From Streptomyces rhizosphaerihabitans (GTDB lineage Bacteria > Actinomycetota > Actinomycetes > Streptomycetales > Streptomycetaceae), in the NCBI RefSeq assembly GCF_025399795.1, contig NZ_JAODTZ010000018.1:1-64000 (forward strand): a stretch of 64,000 nt of DNA, given 5' to 3'. The notes beneath the pieces are model-generated. The model was not told where the DNA came from and searched no databases. It worked only from the letters and a program-made list of their open reading frames with translations. Every line of letters starts with the position of its first letter. Position 1 is the first letter of the stretch. Position numbers and translations under genes: made by a program. This document shows positions 17,085 through 25,875 of the stretch, in pieces.

Positions 17085-19385
17085 ATGACGGCGGGAGCGG
17101 GGAAAAGTGGCAGCGTGAGGACAGTGGCACGGCCGAGTCGGGCGGGCATCTGGAACCGGTTCTCGGCATCCGATCCGGGTCTGCTGCGGCTCATGGCCGG
17201 CCTACGGACCGTCGTCGCCGTCGCCCTCGCGCTCGCCGTTCTCGGCCTGCACGGAGCCGATGTCGCCCAGATGGTGCCCGGAGCCACGACCGCCATGGTC
17301 GCGACGTTCGCCATCAAGGAGAAGCAGCGCCGCGAGCAGGCCCGCACGCTGGCACTGGGTCTTCCCGTGGCGGTCCTGGCCATGTCGCTGGGCGCGCTGC
17401 TGAGCAGCCATGTGGTCGCGGGCGACGTGTGCTTCATCGCGCTCATCTTCGTCGCGGTCTACTGCCGCCGGTACGGTGATCGCGGTACGGCACTCGGACT
17501 GATCGGCTTCCAGATCTACTTCATTTCCCTGTTCCTCGGAGCCGGCGTCGCCGACCTTCCCGGACTGTATGCCACCCTCGCCATCGCCTTCGCCTGCAGC
17601 GCGGTGGCCCGCTTCGTCCTCGTCGTCGAGACGCCCGAGCGCGTCCTCAAGCGGCTGCGCAAGGCGTTCCGGGCCCGCGTGGGCCAGTTGGTGTCCGCCC
17701 AGACCGAGCTGCTCGACGCCGACCGCGACGGGGTCGAGGAGGCCCTGGACGACGTACGGCTGCACACCGCGCGGCTGCACGAGAGCGCGATGATGATCCA
17801 GAACCGCCTGGAGGAGGGGACCAGCGACAGCACGACTGCCTCGCTGCTCCAGCGGCGGATCGCCGATGCCGAGATCGCCGCCGAGCGGCTCGGCCTCCTC
17901 ATCCTCACCGCGCGCAGCGCCGAAAGCGCCGACACCCTCACCCTGCACCTGCCGCACGCGCCCTTGCCCGAGCCCGGCGACCGGCTCCAAGCGCAGGACG
18001 ACACGACCGCGACCCTGCACCGTGATCTCGACGCGCTGCGGCTCCTGGTCACCCGCCCGTCCTCCGCCGGGGACGGCACAGGGGTGGCACAACTGCGCAA
18101 CCGGCTGCTCGGCTACCGGGACGAGGAGAATCTGCCCCGTGGCCCGGCTGCCGTGCAGGATGTCTTCCGCGGCATCGGAGAGACGGCCCGCGCCGCCCTC
18201 GGGCTGCGGCTGGCGCTCGACGGACCCGAGGACGAGTCCGACGACTCCCCCGAGACGACCCGTTCCCGCGAGGAGCTGGACGCCGAGGACGTCGCCATCG
18301 TCGCCGAGGTGGAGCAGGACGAGCCGCACCCCAGGGGGCTGGACCGGCCCACGACCCGGGCGGCGGTGCAGGTCTCGGTCGGTTCGGCGCTGGCCATCGT
18401 CGGCGGGGAGCTGCTCTTCCCGCAGCGGTGGTACTGGGCGGTGCTGACCTGCTGGGTCGTCTTCCTGAACACCTCCTCGACCGGGGAGATCCTGGTCAAG
18501 GGATATCGCCGGCTGCTGGGCACGGTCCTCGGCGTCATCGCGGGTGTCGCTCTGGCGGGTGTGGTGGGCGACCACACCTGGACCGCGTTCGCGCTGGTAC
18601 TGCTATTCATCTTCGCCATGTACTTCACCGGCCCGGTGTCGTACGCCCTGCAGTCCTTCTTCGTCACCGCGATGCTGGGGCTGCTGTACACCGTGCTCAA
18701 CACGTACAGTTCGGCGGTGCTCGTCCTGCGGATCGAGGAGACGGCGCTCGGTGCGGTCTGCGGGGTGATCGCGGCCGCACTGGTCCTTCCGGTGCCCACC
18801 GACCGCCGTACGGACGAGCTCCTCGCCACCGTGCTCACCCGGCTCGGAGACGTCAGCGGTGCGGCGGTCGAGCAACTGAGCGGGGGGATCGCCCTCGACC
18901 TGCTGGACAAGGCACGCGATCTGGACGCGGCACTGGATGATCTGCGGGCCTCCACCAAACCGTTGACCCACCCGATCACTCCGTGGCGGGCCCGCCGTCA
19001 GACCGCCCGCTACATCGTCGCCCTGCTGGAGACGTGTGCCTATCACGCGCGGTCACTGGCGGCGACGGCCGAACTCGTTCCCTCCAGCACGACGGTCGCC
19101 GCGGACCCCCGGCTCAAGCTGGCGGGCAGCCGGATCGGCCACAACATCGACATCCTCGTCGCGCGGGTCGAGGACGACGCCGACGACGGCGTCGTGGAGA
19201 CCGGCGCGAGCCTCGCCGCCATGCTGGAGCCGCAGACGCCGGACGCGCCCCGCCACGACCGCGTCACGGGGCGGGTCCTGCGGCATCTGCAGCGCCTGGA
19301 CGAAGGGGTGGTCGGTCTCGCCCGCCCGCTCGGGGTGCGGATCTCCACGCCCGGCAAGAAGGTGTCCGGCAGCGTGGCGCGCTGA
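17085..19385 (+). CDS. FUSC-family (fusaric acid resistance-like) membrane protein
   Basis: The protein is 766 residues with two membrane halves. The first runs from about residue 30 to 180 (LRTVVAVALALAVLG to LYATLAIAFACSAVARFVLVV). The second begins after a long cytoplasmic linker with TRAAVQVSVGSALAIVGGELLF and continues to GAVCGVIAAALVLPVP. Each half ends in helical cytoplasmic domains. This FUSC/aromatic-acid exporter architecture is associated with efflux of aromatic or phenolic compounds. The chosen ATG has GGAG nine bases upstream. It converges on the Lrp gene with a gap of only 33 bp. Confidence 0.85.
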   Translation: MTAGAGKSGSVRTVARPSRAGIWNRFSASDPGLLRLMAGLRTVVAVALALAVLGLHGADVAQMVPGATTAMVATFAIKEKQRREQARTLALGLPVAVLAMSLGALLSSHVVAGDVCFIALIFVAVYCRRYGDRGTALGLIGFQIYFISLFLGAGVADLPGLYATLAIAFACSAVARFVLVVETPERVLKRLRKAFRARVGQLVSAQTELLDADRDGVEEALDDVRLHTARLHESAMMIQNRLEEGTSDSTTASLLQRRIADAEIAAERLGLLILTARSAESADTLTLHLPHAPLPEPGDRLQAQDDTTATLHRDLDALRLLVTRPSSAGDGTGVAQLRNRLLGYRDEENLPRGPAAVQDVFRGIGETARAALGLRLALDGPEDESDDSPETTRSREELDAEDVAIVAEVEQDEPHPRGLDRPTTRAAVQVSVGSALAIVGGELLFPQRWYWAVLTCWVVFLNTSSTGEILVKGYRRLLGTVLGVIAGVALAGVVGDHTWTAFALVLLFIFAMYFTGPVSYALQSFFVTAMLGLLYTVLNTYSSAVLVLRIEETALGAVCGVIAAALVLPVPTDRRTDELLATVLTRLGDVSGAAVEQLSGGIALDLLDKARDLDAALDDLRASTKPLTHPITPWRARRQTARYIVALLETCAYHARSLAATAELVPSSTTVAADPRLKLAGSRIGHNIDILVARVEDDADDGVVETGASLAAMLEPQTPDAPRHDRVTGRVLRHLQRLDEGVVGLARPLGVRISTPGKKVSGSVAR

Positions 19386-19418
19386 GGGCTGTCCCGTAAT
19401 CCCCGGCGCCGGGCGCGC

Positions 19419-19859
19419 TCAGCCCACGTTCCACAGGAACCGGTGCGTGTGGATCCCGAAGTAGGGGAACGACTGCACCTGCCGGACGCCCTCGATCTGC
19501 CGTACGACGTCGTTGACGAAGTCCAGCAGATCCCTCGGTACCGGGCAGACGACCTCGGCGAACAGGTCGAAGCCGCCCGAGGTCAGCACCGAGTAGACGA
19601 CCTCGGCCCGTTCGGCCAGCGCGTCTGCGACCGCTCGCGGATCGCCGTCCACGGCGATGCCGAGCAGGGCCATCGCCTGGCCGCCCATGCCCATCGGGTC
19701 GGTGACTCCGACGACCTGGACCGCCTGCGAGTCGAGCAGGCGTTGCAGGCGCTGGCGGGCCGCCGACGCGGACAGCCCGACCTTGGGGCCGAGTTCCGCA
19801 TAGGCGATACGGCCGTCGATCTGCAGTTCGCGCAGGATGGCCCGGTCGATCTCGTCCAC
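19419..19859 (-). CDS. Lrp/AsnC-family regulator
   Basis: The protein is 146 residues. The N-terminal helix-turn-helix (DRAILRELQIDGRIAYAELGPKVGLSASAARQRLQRL) is followed by the amino-acid-binding RAM domain (VVYSVLTSGGFDLFAEVVCPVPRDLLDFV). The GTG at 19859 has GAGAGGAA upstream. It lies 45 bp downstream of the aminotransferase on the same strand and is probably cotranscribed with it. It likely senses an amino acid or keto acid handled by that enzyme. Confidence 0.9.
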   Translation of the reverse strand: MDEIDRAILRELQIDGRIAYAELGPKVGLSASAARQRLQRLLDSQAVQVVGVTDPMGMGGQAMALLGIAVDGDPRAVADALAERAEVVYSVLTSGGFDLFAEVVCPVPRDLLDFVNDVVRQIEGVRQVQSFPYFGIHTHRFLWNVG

Positions 19860-19903
19860 GCTGTTCCTCTCCGGCTGACCCGGTCCAAGGTTAACGGGGC
19901 CGT

Positions 19904-21253
19904 TCAGCCGACCAGTTCGGCCAGGGCGGCGGCGAAGACGTCCGTGTGCCGGTCCACGTCCTCCTCGGTGGTCGCCGGGCACATGAGCGCCATGTTGTGG
20001 AACGGGGTCAGCAGGATGCCCCGGTTGGCGAGGTACAGGTGGAGGAAGTCCTCCAGCTCTGTGTCGGCCGCCGCGGCCGATTCCGTTCCGGTGCGCGGCG
20101 CGGGGTCGGCGAACCGGTATTCCGTACGGGCCCCGAGCCGGCTCACCGACCACGGCAGGGCCCACTCCTCGATGCCCGCCCGCACCCCTCCCTCGAAGCG
20201 TTCGGAGAGCTTCGCCATCGTGTCGAACGCCGCGTCGGTGAGGACGTGTTCCAGGGTCGCGCGCATCGCGGCCACGGAGAGGGCGTTTCCGGCGAGGGTG
20301 CCGCCGACGCCGCCCATGTCGACCAGGTCCAGGTCGGCGCGGCCGAGCAGTTTGTCGGCGAGTTCGGCCGAGAGCCCGTACGCGCCGGCCGGGATCCCTC
20401 CGCCGATCGCCTTGCCGATGGTGAGCATGTCCGGCTCCAGCCCCCAGGCGGCGGTGCAGCCACCGGGGCCCGCGGAGAAGGTGTGCGTCTCGTCGTTGAT
20501 GAGGAGGGTCCCGTACCGGCGCGTGAGGGCGCGGACGCCTTCCAGGTAGCCCGGCTCGGGCAGCACGATGCCGATGTTGGTGAGCGCGGGTTCCATGAGG
20601 ACGGCGGCGACGTCGCCGTGGGCGAGCTCGCGCTCCAGCTGCGCCAGGTCGTTGAACTCGGCGACGCGGCTGGTGAGGGTGACGTCGCAGGGGGCGCCGA
20701 CGTTCCCGGGGCGGGCCGTGCCGTGCCCGTCAGGGCCGACCACGATCAGCGACTCGTCGACGCTGCCGTGGTAGCTGTAGCTGTTCACCAGGATCTTCGG
20801 GCGGCCGGTGACCGCCCGGGCCAGCCGGATGGACCAGCGGTTGGCGTCGGTCGCGGTGAGCGAGAAGCTCCAGCGCGCGAGCCCGAAGCGGCGGGCCAGT
20901 TCGGCGCCCACCCATTCGGCGTCCTCGGTGGGGAGCATCGCGGTGGCGCCGCCGCTCTCCGCGAAGCGGGTCCGCACCGCCTCGGCCACCACCTCCGGGG
21001 AGTGACCGGCCATCGCGCCCGTGTCCCCGAGGCAGAAGTCGATGTACTCGTGGCCGTCGATGTCGGTGATCCGGGCGCCGCGTGCGGTGTCCAGGTACCG
21101 CGGGAAGGCTCCCGCGGTCTTGTTCATCCAGGTCATCGGGACCCTGCCGAACAGATGGCCGGCGCGCTCGTACGCGGCCCTCGACCGCGGGTTTCGGCGC
21201 TCGGCCTCGGCGCTCTCACGAGCCAGGAGCTGCTGCAGGCGAGTGCGGTCCAT
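19904..21253 (-). CDS. Class III aminotransferase
   Basis: This 449-residue PLP enzyme is related to glutamate-1-semialdehyde mutase and omega-aminotransferases. The PLP-phosphate region is SLTATDANRWSIRLAR, the cofactor Asp is in LLINDETHTF, and the Schiff-base Lys is in MLTIGKAIGGGIPAGAYG. Most GSA enzymes read NEAMRLAR where this has DANRWSIRLAR, which argues against a housekeeping hemL role. The ATG has GGAG well placed. Its neighbours suggest amino-acid or amine catabolism. Confidence 0.88.
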   Translation of the reverse strand: MDRTRLQQLLARESAEAERRNPRSRAAYERAGHLFGRVPMTWMNKTAGAFPRYLDTARGARITDIDGHEYIDFCLGDTGAMAGHSPEVVAEAVRTRFAESGGATAMLPTEDAEWVGAELARRFGLARWSFSLTATDANRWSIRLARAVTGRPKILVNSYSYHGSVDESLIVVGPDGHGTARPGNVGAPCDVTLTSRVAEFNDLAQLERELAHGDVAAVLMEPALTNIGIVLPEPGYLEGVRALTRRYGTLLINDETHTFSAGPGGCTAAWGLEPDMLTIGKAIGGGIPAGAYGLSAELADKLLGRADLDLVDMGGVGGTLAGNALSVAAMRATLEHVLTDAAFDTMAKLSERFEGGVRAGIEEWALPWSVSRLGARTEYRFADPAPRTGTESAAAADTELEDFLHLYLANRGILLTPFHNMALMCPATTEEDVDRHTDVFAAALAELVG

Positions 21254-21603
21254 CGAGGGACTCCTCAGTCGGTGAACTCTGAAGGTGAACACAGCGGGTG
21301 GGTCAGTGGGGGGCAGCAGGGGGGCTCTGCCGACGCGCGGATTCAGCAAGAGTACGAACGCATGAGCCGTCCGAGCAAGACATGACGATCGATTCGGCTG
21401 CCGTGGCAAATGATTCCGCCGCAGCGGCGCTCGATTCGACAGTCGCCTTCTCGAACCGAACCCGCCCTAGACGCATCACAACCGATCAGAATGAGTCAAC
21501 CAGTGATCGCCCTCGTATCTCTGGATCAGCGCGGAGTCGCCATCCGAATCAGCGCGCAGTCGCCGACGGGTGACCGGTGACAAGAATCGTCAAGGAGCGG
21601 GGC
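21254..21603. other. Divergent promoter region
   Basis: This 350-bp region separates the minus-strand aminotransferase from the plus-strand membrane protein. No open frame is convincing. The sequence around 21390-21530 is less GC-rich than its surroundings, as expected for promoters, but I cannot name specific boxes. Confidence 0.4.
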
Positions 21604-22293
21604 ATGGCAGGGAAAACGGGGGAATCGACCTGTGCGGGACGGAGCCGGACGGAATTCCTCGCGTCGGGTGAAGGGCCCGTGTTCGTCGACGAGAGCGGGC
21701 GGCGGCGTTCCTGGCTGCGCAGCATGGGCTGGATCGTCGCGGTCTCCTGCGTCTGCTTCGCCACGGCTCTCACTGCCCTGGTGAGCGGAAGCGACTCGGC
21801 CGCGCCGTGGCTGCCCCTGCCGAACGGGGCACGGAAGGCGCACAAGGACACCTCGGCAGCCGACGCCGCATCGCGTGTCGAGGAACGACCCACCGGCACC
21901 CCGTCCCCGTCGGCCGTGGGACGTGAAGGCGCGTTCACGAGTCCGCCCGGGCTGCCCGCCGGGCATGTGACCCCGCCGACGGGCGACCCGGCCGCCGGCC
22001 AACGGGTCGGCGCCGCGTCCGAGCAGCGACCGCCCAGCCATGGCGCGAGCGCCGCCTCCTCACCCTCGGCCGTCTCGCCGAGTGGGCGGCCCAGTGCAAC
22101 ACCTCCGCGCGTCGCGCCCGCCACCCCGGCCGGTGAGACGTCCGGCTCCCCGTCCCCCTCCCCGAGCGGGACGCCCGGGGAGGCCACGCAGCCACCGGCC
22201 CCTGACCCGAGCGCCGGAACGACCGCCGGAACGACCTCGGCCGCGGGCCCACTCGTACACATACGGGTCACGGGGCTGCCGGCTTTCGGATGA
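21604..22293 (+). CDS. Membrane-anchored protein with long Pro/Ser/Thr-rich tail
   Basis: The protein is 229 residues. After a short cytoplasmic part (FVDESGRRRSWLRSMG) comes one membrane helix (WIVAVSCVCFATALTALVSG), then the APWLPLPNGAR segment and about 150 disordered Pro/Ser/Thr/Gly residues. The first 90 residues resemble the N-terminus of Streptomyces bifunctional glycosyltransferase/deacetylase membrane proteins, but no catalytic domain follows. It may be a truncated relative or a cell-wall-spanning anchor. The ATG has AAGGAG upstream. Confidence 0.6.
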   Translation: MAGKTGESTCAGRSRTEFLASGEGPVFVDESGRRRSWLRSMGWIVAVSCVCFATALTALVSGSDSAAPWLPLPNGARKAHKDTSAADAASRVEERPTGTPSPSAVGREGAFTSPPGLPAGHVTPPTGDPAAGQRVGAASEQRPPSHGASAASSPSAVSPSGRPSATPPRVAPATPAGETSGSPSPSPSGTPGEATQPPAPDPSAGTTAGTTSAAGPLVHIRVTGLPAFG

Positions 22294-22392
22294 CCGATGC
22301 CGAAATCGGGTCGGGGGTCGGGGTATGGGGTCGGGCGGCAGCACCGGATGGCCCTTTGCCCCCTCGTCGCGCCGCCCGGTTGCCGAAGTCGC

Positions 22393-23472
22393 CTACCGGG
22401 AGACCTCCGGGGCCCACACGCGGTCGGCGTAGTCCAGGAAGTTCCTGCCGAGGATCTTCTCGATGCGCTCGGAGGTGTAGCCGCGCTGTTCCAGGAGGCG
22501 GACGAGTTCCCGGAACTGGTCCACTCCGCGCAGGTCGAGCACGAAGGGAAGCGTGTCGTCGCGCTCCCCCGCCGCGCCGACACCGGCCTCGCGCCGCAGG
22601 GCCACATGTTCGGCGAGATGCGCGCGGTAGGCGTCGAGATCGTCGATGGACGTGACGGTCCCGTCGGTGCCGATGCCGACGTGGTCCTCGCCGCACACGT
22701 CGACCGCGTGGACGATGTGCTCCACGACGTCCGCGGCCGTCGCATGGCCAGACATGTTCAGGAAAGGCATGAAGTAGATGCCCACGAAGCCACCGCGCGA
22801 GGCCACCAGACGCAGTTCCTCGTCGGTCTTGTTGCGGGGGAGGTCGGCGAGCGCCCGGCAACCGGTGTGGTTGATCGACACGGGGCGCCGCGCCGTCCTG
22901 GCGGCGTCCAGGCAGGTGCGCTCACCGCTGTGGGAGAGGTCGACCATGAGGCGGTGCTCGTCGAGAGCCTCGACGACGCTCCGGCCGAAGTCGGTCAGTC
23001 CCCTGTTGGCGGGCGCCATCGAGCCGTCGCCGATGTGGTTCGCCTGGTTGTACGTGAGCTGGACGACCCGCACGCCGAGGTCGGCGAAGGTGGCGATGCG
23101 CCCGGTGTCCTCGCCGACCGCGACGGCGTTCTGGAAGCCGTAGACGACACCGATCCGGCCCTCCTGCCTGGCCCGGTGGAGGTCGGCGACCGTACGGACC
23201 TTGAGGAGGTCGGACGCGTTGTCCCGGATGATCCCGTCCCAGACGGCGATCTCGTGCAGGGTGTGCTCGTACGGCGGCAGGTCGCCCATCGTGTAGCCGA
23301 GCGTGATGTTGACGGCGGTGAGGCCCGAGGCGTGGGCGTCGGCCAACGTACGGGCGTCGACGGTCAGTTGCTCGCTGGAGGGGTTGAGCTGCGCGGCGGC
23401 TTCGACCGACTGCGGGGCGTTCGGATTGTCGAGCTGCCCGAGCGCGTTGATGATCATGGGGAGGTCGGTCAT
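22393..23472 (-). CDS. M19 membrane-dipeptidase-like protein, altered metal site
   Basis: The 359-residue protein has the renal dipeptidase (M19) fold. Recognisable parts are VDLSHSGERT (His181), SINHTGCRAL (His202), DHVGIGTDGT (Asp270) and the end ILGRNFLDYADRVW. The usual N-terminal HxD metal pair is replaced by MIINALGQLD, and the bridging Glu region reads YGFQNA (Gln114). It may bind one metal, act on another substrate, or be inactive. Its ATG overlaps the stop of the upstream amidohydrolase (ATGA), so the two are translationally coupled. Confidence 0.85.
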   Translation of the reverse strand: MTDLPMIINALGQLDNPNAPQSVEAAAQLNPSSEQLTVDARTLADAHASGLTAVNITLGYTMGDLPPYEHTLHEIAVWDGIIRDNASDLLKVRTVADLHRARQEGRIGVVYGFQNAVAVGEDTGRIATFADLGVRVVQLTYNQANHIGDGSMAPANRGLTDFGRSVVEALDEHRLMVDLSHSGERTCLDAARTARRPVSINHTGCRALADLPRNKTDEELRLVASRGGFVGIYFMPFLNMSGHATAADVVEHIVHAVDVCGEDHVGIGTDGTVTSIDDLDAYRAHLAEHVALRREAGVGAAGERDDTLPFVLDLRGVDQFRELVRLLEQRGYTSERIEKILGRNFLDYADRVWAPEVSR

Positions 23473-24860
23473 CGGGTCTCCTCGACGGGGTGGGTCGCTG
23501 CGTGCACTTCGGCCTCGGGGGTCCGGTCGCGGTCGGACCGCCCGGCGCCGGGGGCGGTGCTCTCGAACTCACGGCGCTCGAAGCGCCGGCCGCGCTTGAC
23601 GGTCAGCGTGACGCTGCGCAGATGCTCGATGTCCCGCAGCGGATCGTCGTCCAGGACAACGAAGTTGGCGAGCTTGCCCGCTTCGACGCTTCCCATGACG
23701 TCCTCGGCGCCGGCGCTGCGGGCGCCGATCAGCGTGGCCGAGCGCAGCACCTGCTCGGGTGACATCCCGCAGCGGTGCACGAGGAATGCCAACTCCTCGT
23801 ACAGGGCGGGGAAGGGGTCCTCGGGGCCGGTCTCGTAGTCCGTGCCGGTCGCGATGTCGACACCGGCGCGGTGGGCCTGGGCGGTGAGTACGGCGGCGAG
23901 TTCGGTGTTGGCCGCCGCGCGCGCCGCGTCCTCGGGACCGTCGCCCGCGAGGGCCTCGCTCGCCCACATCCCCGCGGTCGCGTCGAGCACGGTGCCCTTC
24001 TGCCGCATCAGGGCGAAGAGTTCCTCGATACGGGGGTCGTCACCGGCGGCGAACCGCTCGTACTCGACCGGCGGCTTGTTCTTGTAGCTGATCAGCGGTG
24101 CGTCCGTGCCCTCGAAGGCGAGCAGGGTGACGTGCGAGATGCTGTCCGCGCCAGCCATGACGATCTGGCCGGGCGTCGCCGGGAAGACGGTGGCGTGGGC
24201 CCAGACGGGGATGCCCTGGCGGTGCGCCTCCGCGGTGATCGCCGCGACGGTGGCGTGGTCGAGATCCGCGTACACCTTGATCGCGGAGGCGTGGGTTCCG
24301 CGCGCCAGGGCGACAGCGATCCGCAGGTCGGTGTCCTTCGTGATCGCCTGCATCCACGGAACGGCACCGGGCGTCTCGCCCTGGGACACCTGGTGGGTGC
24401 GCGGGTCGTCGAAGAAGCCGGGTCCCGCCATCAGCGCGGCGTAGCGGATGTCGGGGCCGGGGATCTCGCCGACGAGCGTCGCCCTCGCCAGGTCACCGAC
24501 CTGGCGCAGGTCGTCGGCCATGTCACGGATGGCCGTGACCCCGCTGTGGACGAGCCGGCGCAGCACCGCCTCGGCGACGGGCCGGTCCGGCGGCGTCGCG
24601 ATGTGCTGGTGGGCGTCGATCAGACCGGGGATGACGAAACGTCCGTCGAGGTCGAAGACCTGGGCGTCGGCGGGCAGGGTCTCGGCGATCACGGCATCGT
24701 CCCCGACGGCACGGATGACCGGGCCGTCGATCACGATCGACGTCGAGCTCCGGACCGGACCACCGGTTCCGTCGAACAGTGTCGCGCCGCGGTACACCGC
24801 GACGGCTCCCTTCACCGCGGGAGCGTGCGGGGCCGGAGCGCCCGAAGCCTCGTCCGTCAT
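23469..24860 (-). CDS. Metal-dependent amidohydrolase
   Basis: The protein is 463 residues of the imidazolonepropionase/prolidase-like amidohydrolase group. Metal ligands are GLIDAHQHI (His84, His86), the Lys of AIKVYADLDH, WAHATVFP, ISHVTLLAFEG and ATGTDYETGPEDP. The C-terminal MGSVEAGKLANFVVLDDDPL is the standard closing strand. It would hydrolyse a cyclic amide, N-acyl or dipeptide bond. The ATG has GAGGTGAAG immediately upstream. It is coupled to the M19 gene and divergent from the IclR regulator. Confidence 0.9.
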   Translation of the reverse strand: MTDEASGAPAPHAPAVKGAVAVYRGATLFDGTGGPVRSSTSIVIDGPVIRAVGDDAVIAETLPADAQVFDLDGRFVIPGLIDAHQHIATPPDRPVAEAVLRRLVHSGVTAIRDMADDLRQVGDLARATLVGEIPGPDIRYAALMAGPGFFDDPRTHQVSQGETPGAVPWMQAITKDTDLRIAVALARGTHASAIKVYADLDHATVAAITAEAHRQGIPVWAHATVFPATPGQIVMAGADSISHVTLLAFEGTDAPLISYKNKPPVEYERFAAGDDPRIEELFALMRQKGTVLDATAGMWASEALAGDGPEDAARAAANTELAAVLTAQAHRAGVDIATGTDYETGPEDPFPALYEELAFLVHRCGMSPEQVLRSATLIGARSAGAEDVMGSVEAGKLANFVVLDDDPLRDIEHLRSVTLTVKRGRRFERREFESTAPGAGRSDRDRTPEAEVHAATHPVEETR

Positions 24861-24914
24861 CTTCACCTCAGTACTCGCTCTGTCCGGACCGGTCAGCATC
24901 TCAATCCGACCGTT

Positions 24915-24952
24915 GTTACGCTCTACGCAACAGACGTATCGCCTCTCGCAAC
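24915..24952. promoter_or_regulatory. Putative IclR operator: two 17-bp direct repeats
   Basis: GTTACGCTCTACGCAAC at 24915-24931 and GTATCGCCTCTCGCAAC at 24936-24952 are related copies exactly 21 bp apart, two DNA turns. The first is also partly palindromic (GTT-CG...CG-AAC). They lie in the short divergent region between the amidohydrolase and iclR starts. Confidence 0.6.
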
Positions 24953-25002
24953 ATGCGCTACCGTACGCTCGCATCTCACGACGCCACAAGGAGGGGTCGG
25001 AC

Positions 25003-25875
25003 GTGCCCGAAGCACCCCGTACCGCGGTGGACAAGGCCCTGGACCTGGTCGAAGCCGTGGCCCGCGCGTCCCAGCCCCCGCGCCTCACCGACCTGGCCGA
25101 GGAGGTCGGCCTGCATCGCGCCACCGCCTATCGCGTGCTCGTCGACCTGGTCCGGCGTGGCTGGGTGCTGCGCGCCGGCGACCGCTATCTGCCCGGCACG
25201 GCGGTGCTGCAGCTGTCGTCCTCGGCGGCCAGGAACTCACTCGGAGCACTCGCCCGACCGGTTCTCGCGGCGCTGTCCGAGCGCACCGGCATGATGGTCA
25301 ACCTTCAGGTGCCCGAGACGGACCGCTCGCGCGTGATCGATGTCGTACGCCCCGACCGTCTGGCGATGATCAGCAGTCTGACCGGCGAGGCCCTGCCCGT
25401 TCACCGTTTCGCCGGTCCGCTCGCCCTCGTCGCCGCCCTCGCCCCGGCCGACCGGGTCCCCTACCTTCGCGCCGCGGAGGAGGCCGGGCACCCGCTGACC
25501 GGAACCGACGGGCTGCTGGCCGACATCGAGCTCGCCGAGCGGACCGGATTCGCCGTCGAGTACGGGCGCAACGAACAGCCGGTCGCCTCGCTCGCCCGTG
25601 CCGTGGTCACGCGTCCAGGCGCGCCCGTCTGCGCCCTCACCCTCGTCGGCCTGGGCCCGGAGTTCGACGAGGCCCGGCTTCCCCGCCTGCGGGAGCGGCT
25701 GCGCGAGGCGACGGACGAGCTGGGGCGGATCCTCTCCGGCCCCGGCACCTCCGGAGCCGCTCAAGTCTCCGAAGTATCAGGAGACTTCGGACACTCCTCC
25801 TCCGGTCCCGAGTCCTCGTCCCGGCCCACGTCCCGGGCCGCGTCCGCGTCCACCTCCACCGAAGGTCCGGCATGA
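25003..25875 (+). CDS. IclR-family transcriptional regulator
   Basis: The protein is 290 residues. The winged helix (LTDLAEEVGLHRATAYRVLVDLVRRGWVL) lies near residues 25-60. The effector domain contains LVAALAPADRVPYL and the GFAVEYGRNEQPVASLARAVV segment that shapes the ligand pocket. A Ser-rich tail of about 30 residues is an unusual extension. The GTG has AAGGAGG nine bases upstream. It overlaps the next gene by ATGA and is divergent from the amidohydrolase operon, so it probably controls both sides. Confidence 0.92.
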   Translation: MPEAPRTAVDKALDLVEAVARASQPPRLTDLAEEVGLHRATAYRVLVDLVRRGWVLRAGDRYLPGTAVLQLSSSAARNSLGALARPVLAALSERTGMMVNLQVPETDRSRVIDVVRPDRLAMISSLTGEALPVHRFAGPLALVAALAPADRVPYLRAAEEAGHPLTGTDGLLADIELAERTGFAVEYGRNEQPVASLARAVVTRPGAPVCALTLVGLGPEFDEARLPRLRERLREATDELGRILSGPGTSGAAQVSEVSGDFGHSSSGPESSSRPTSRAASASTSTEGPA

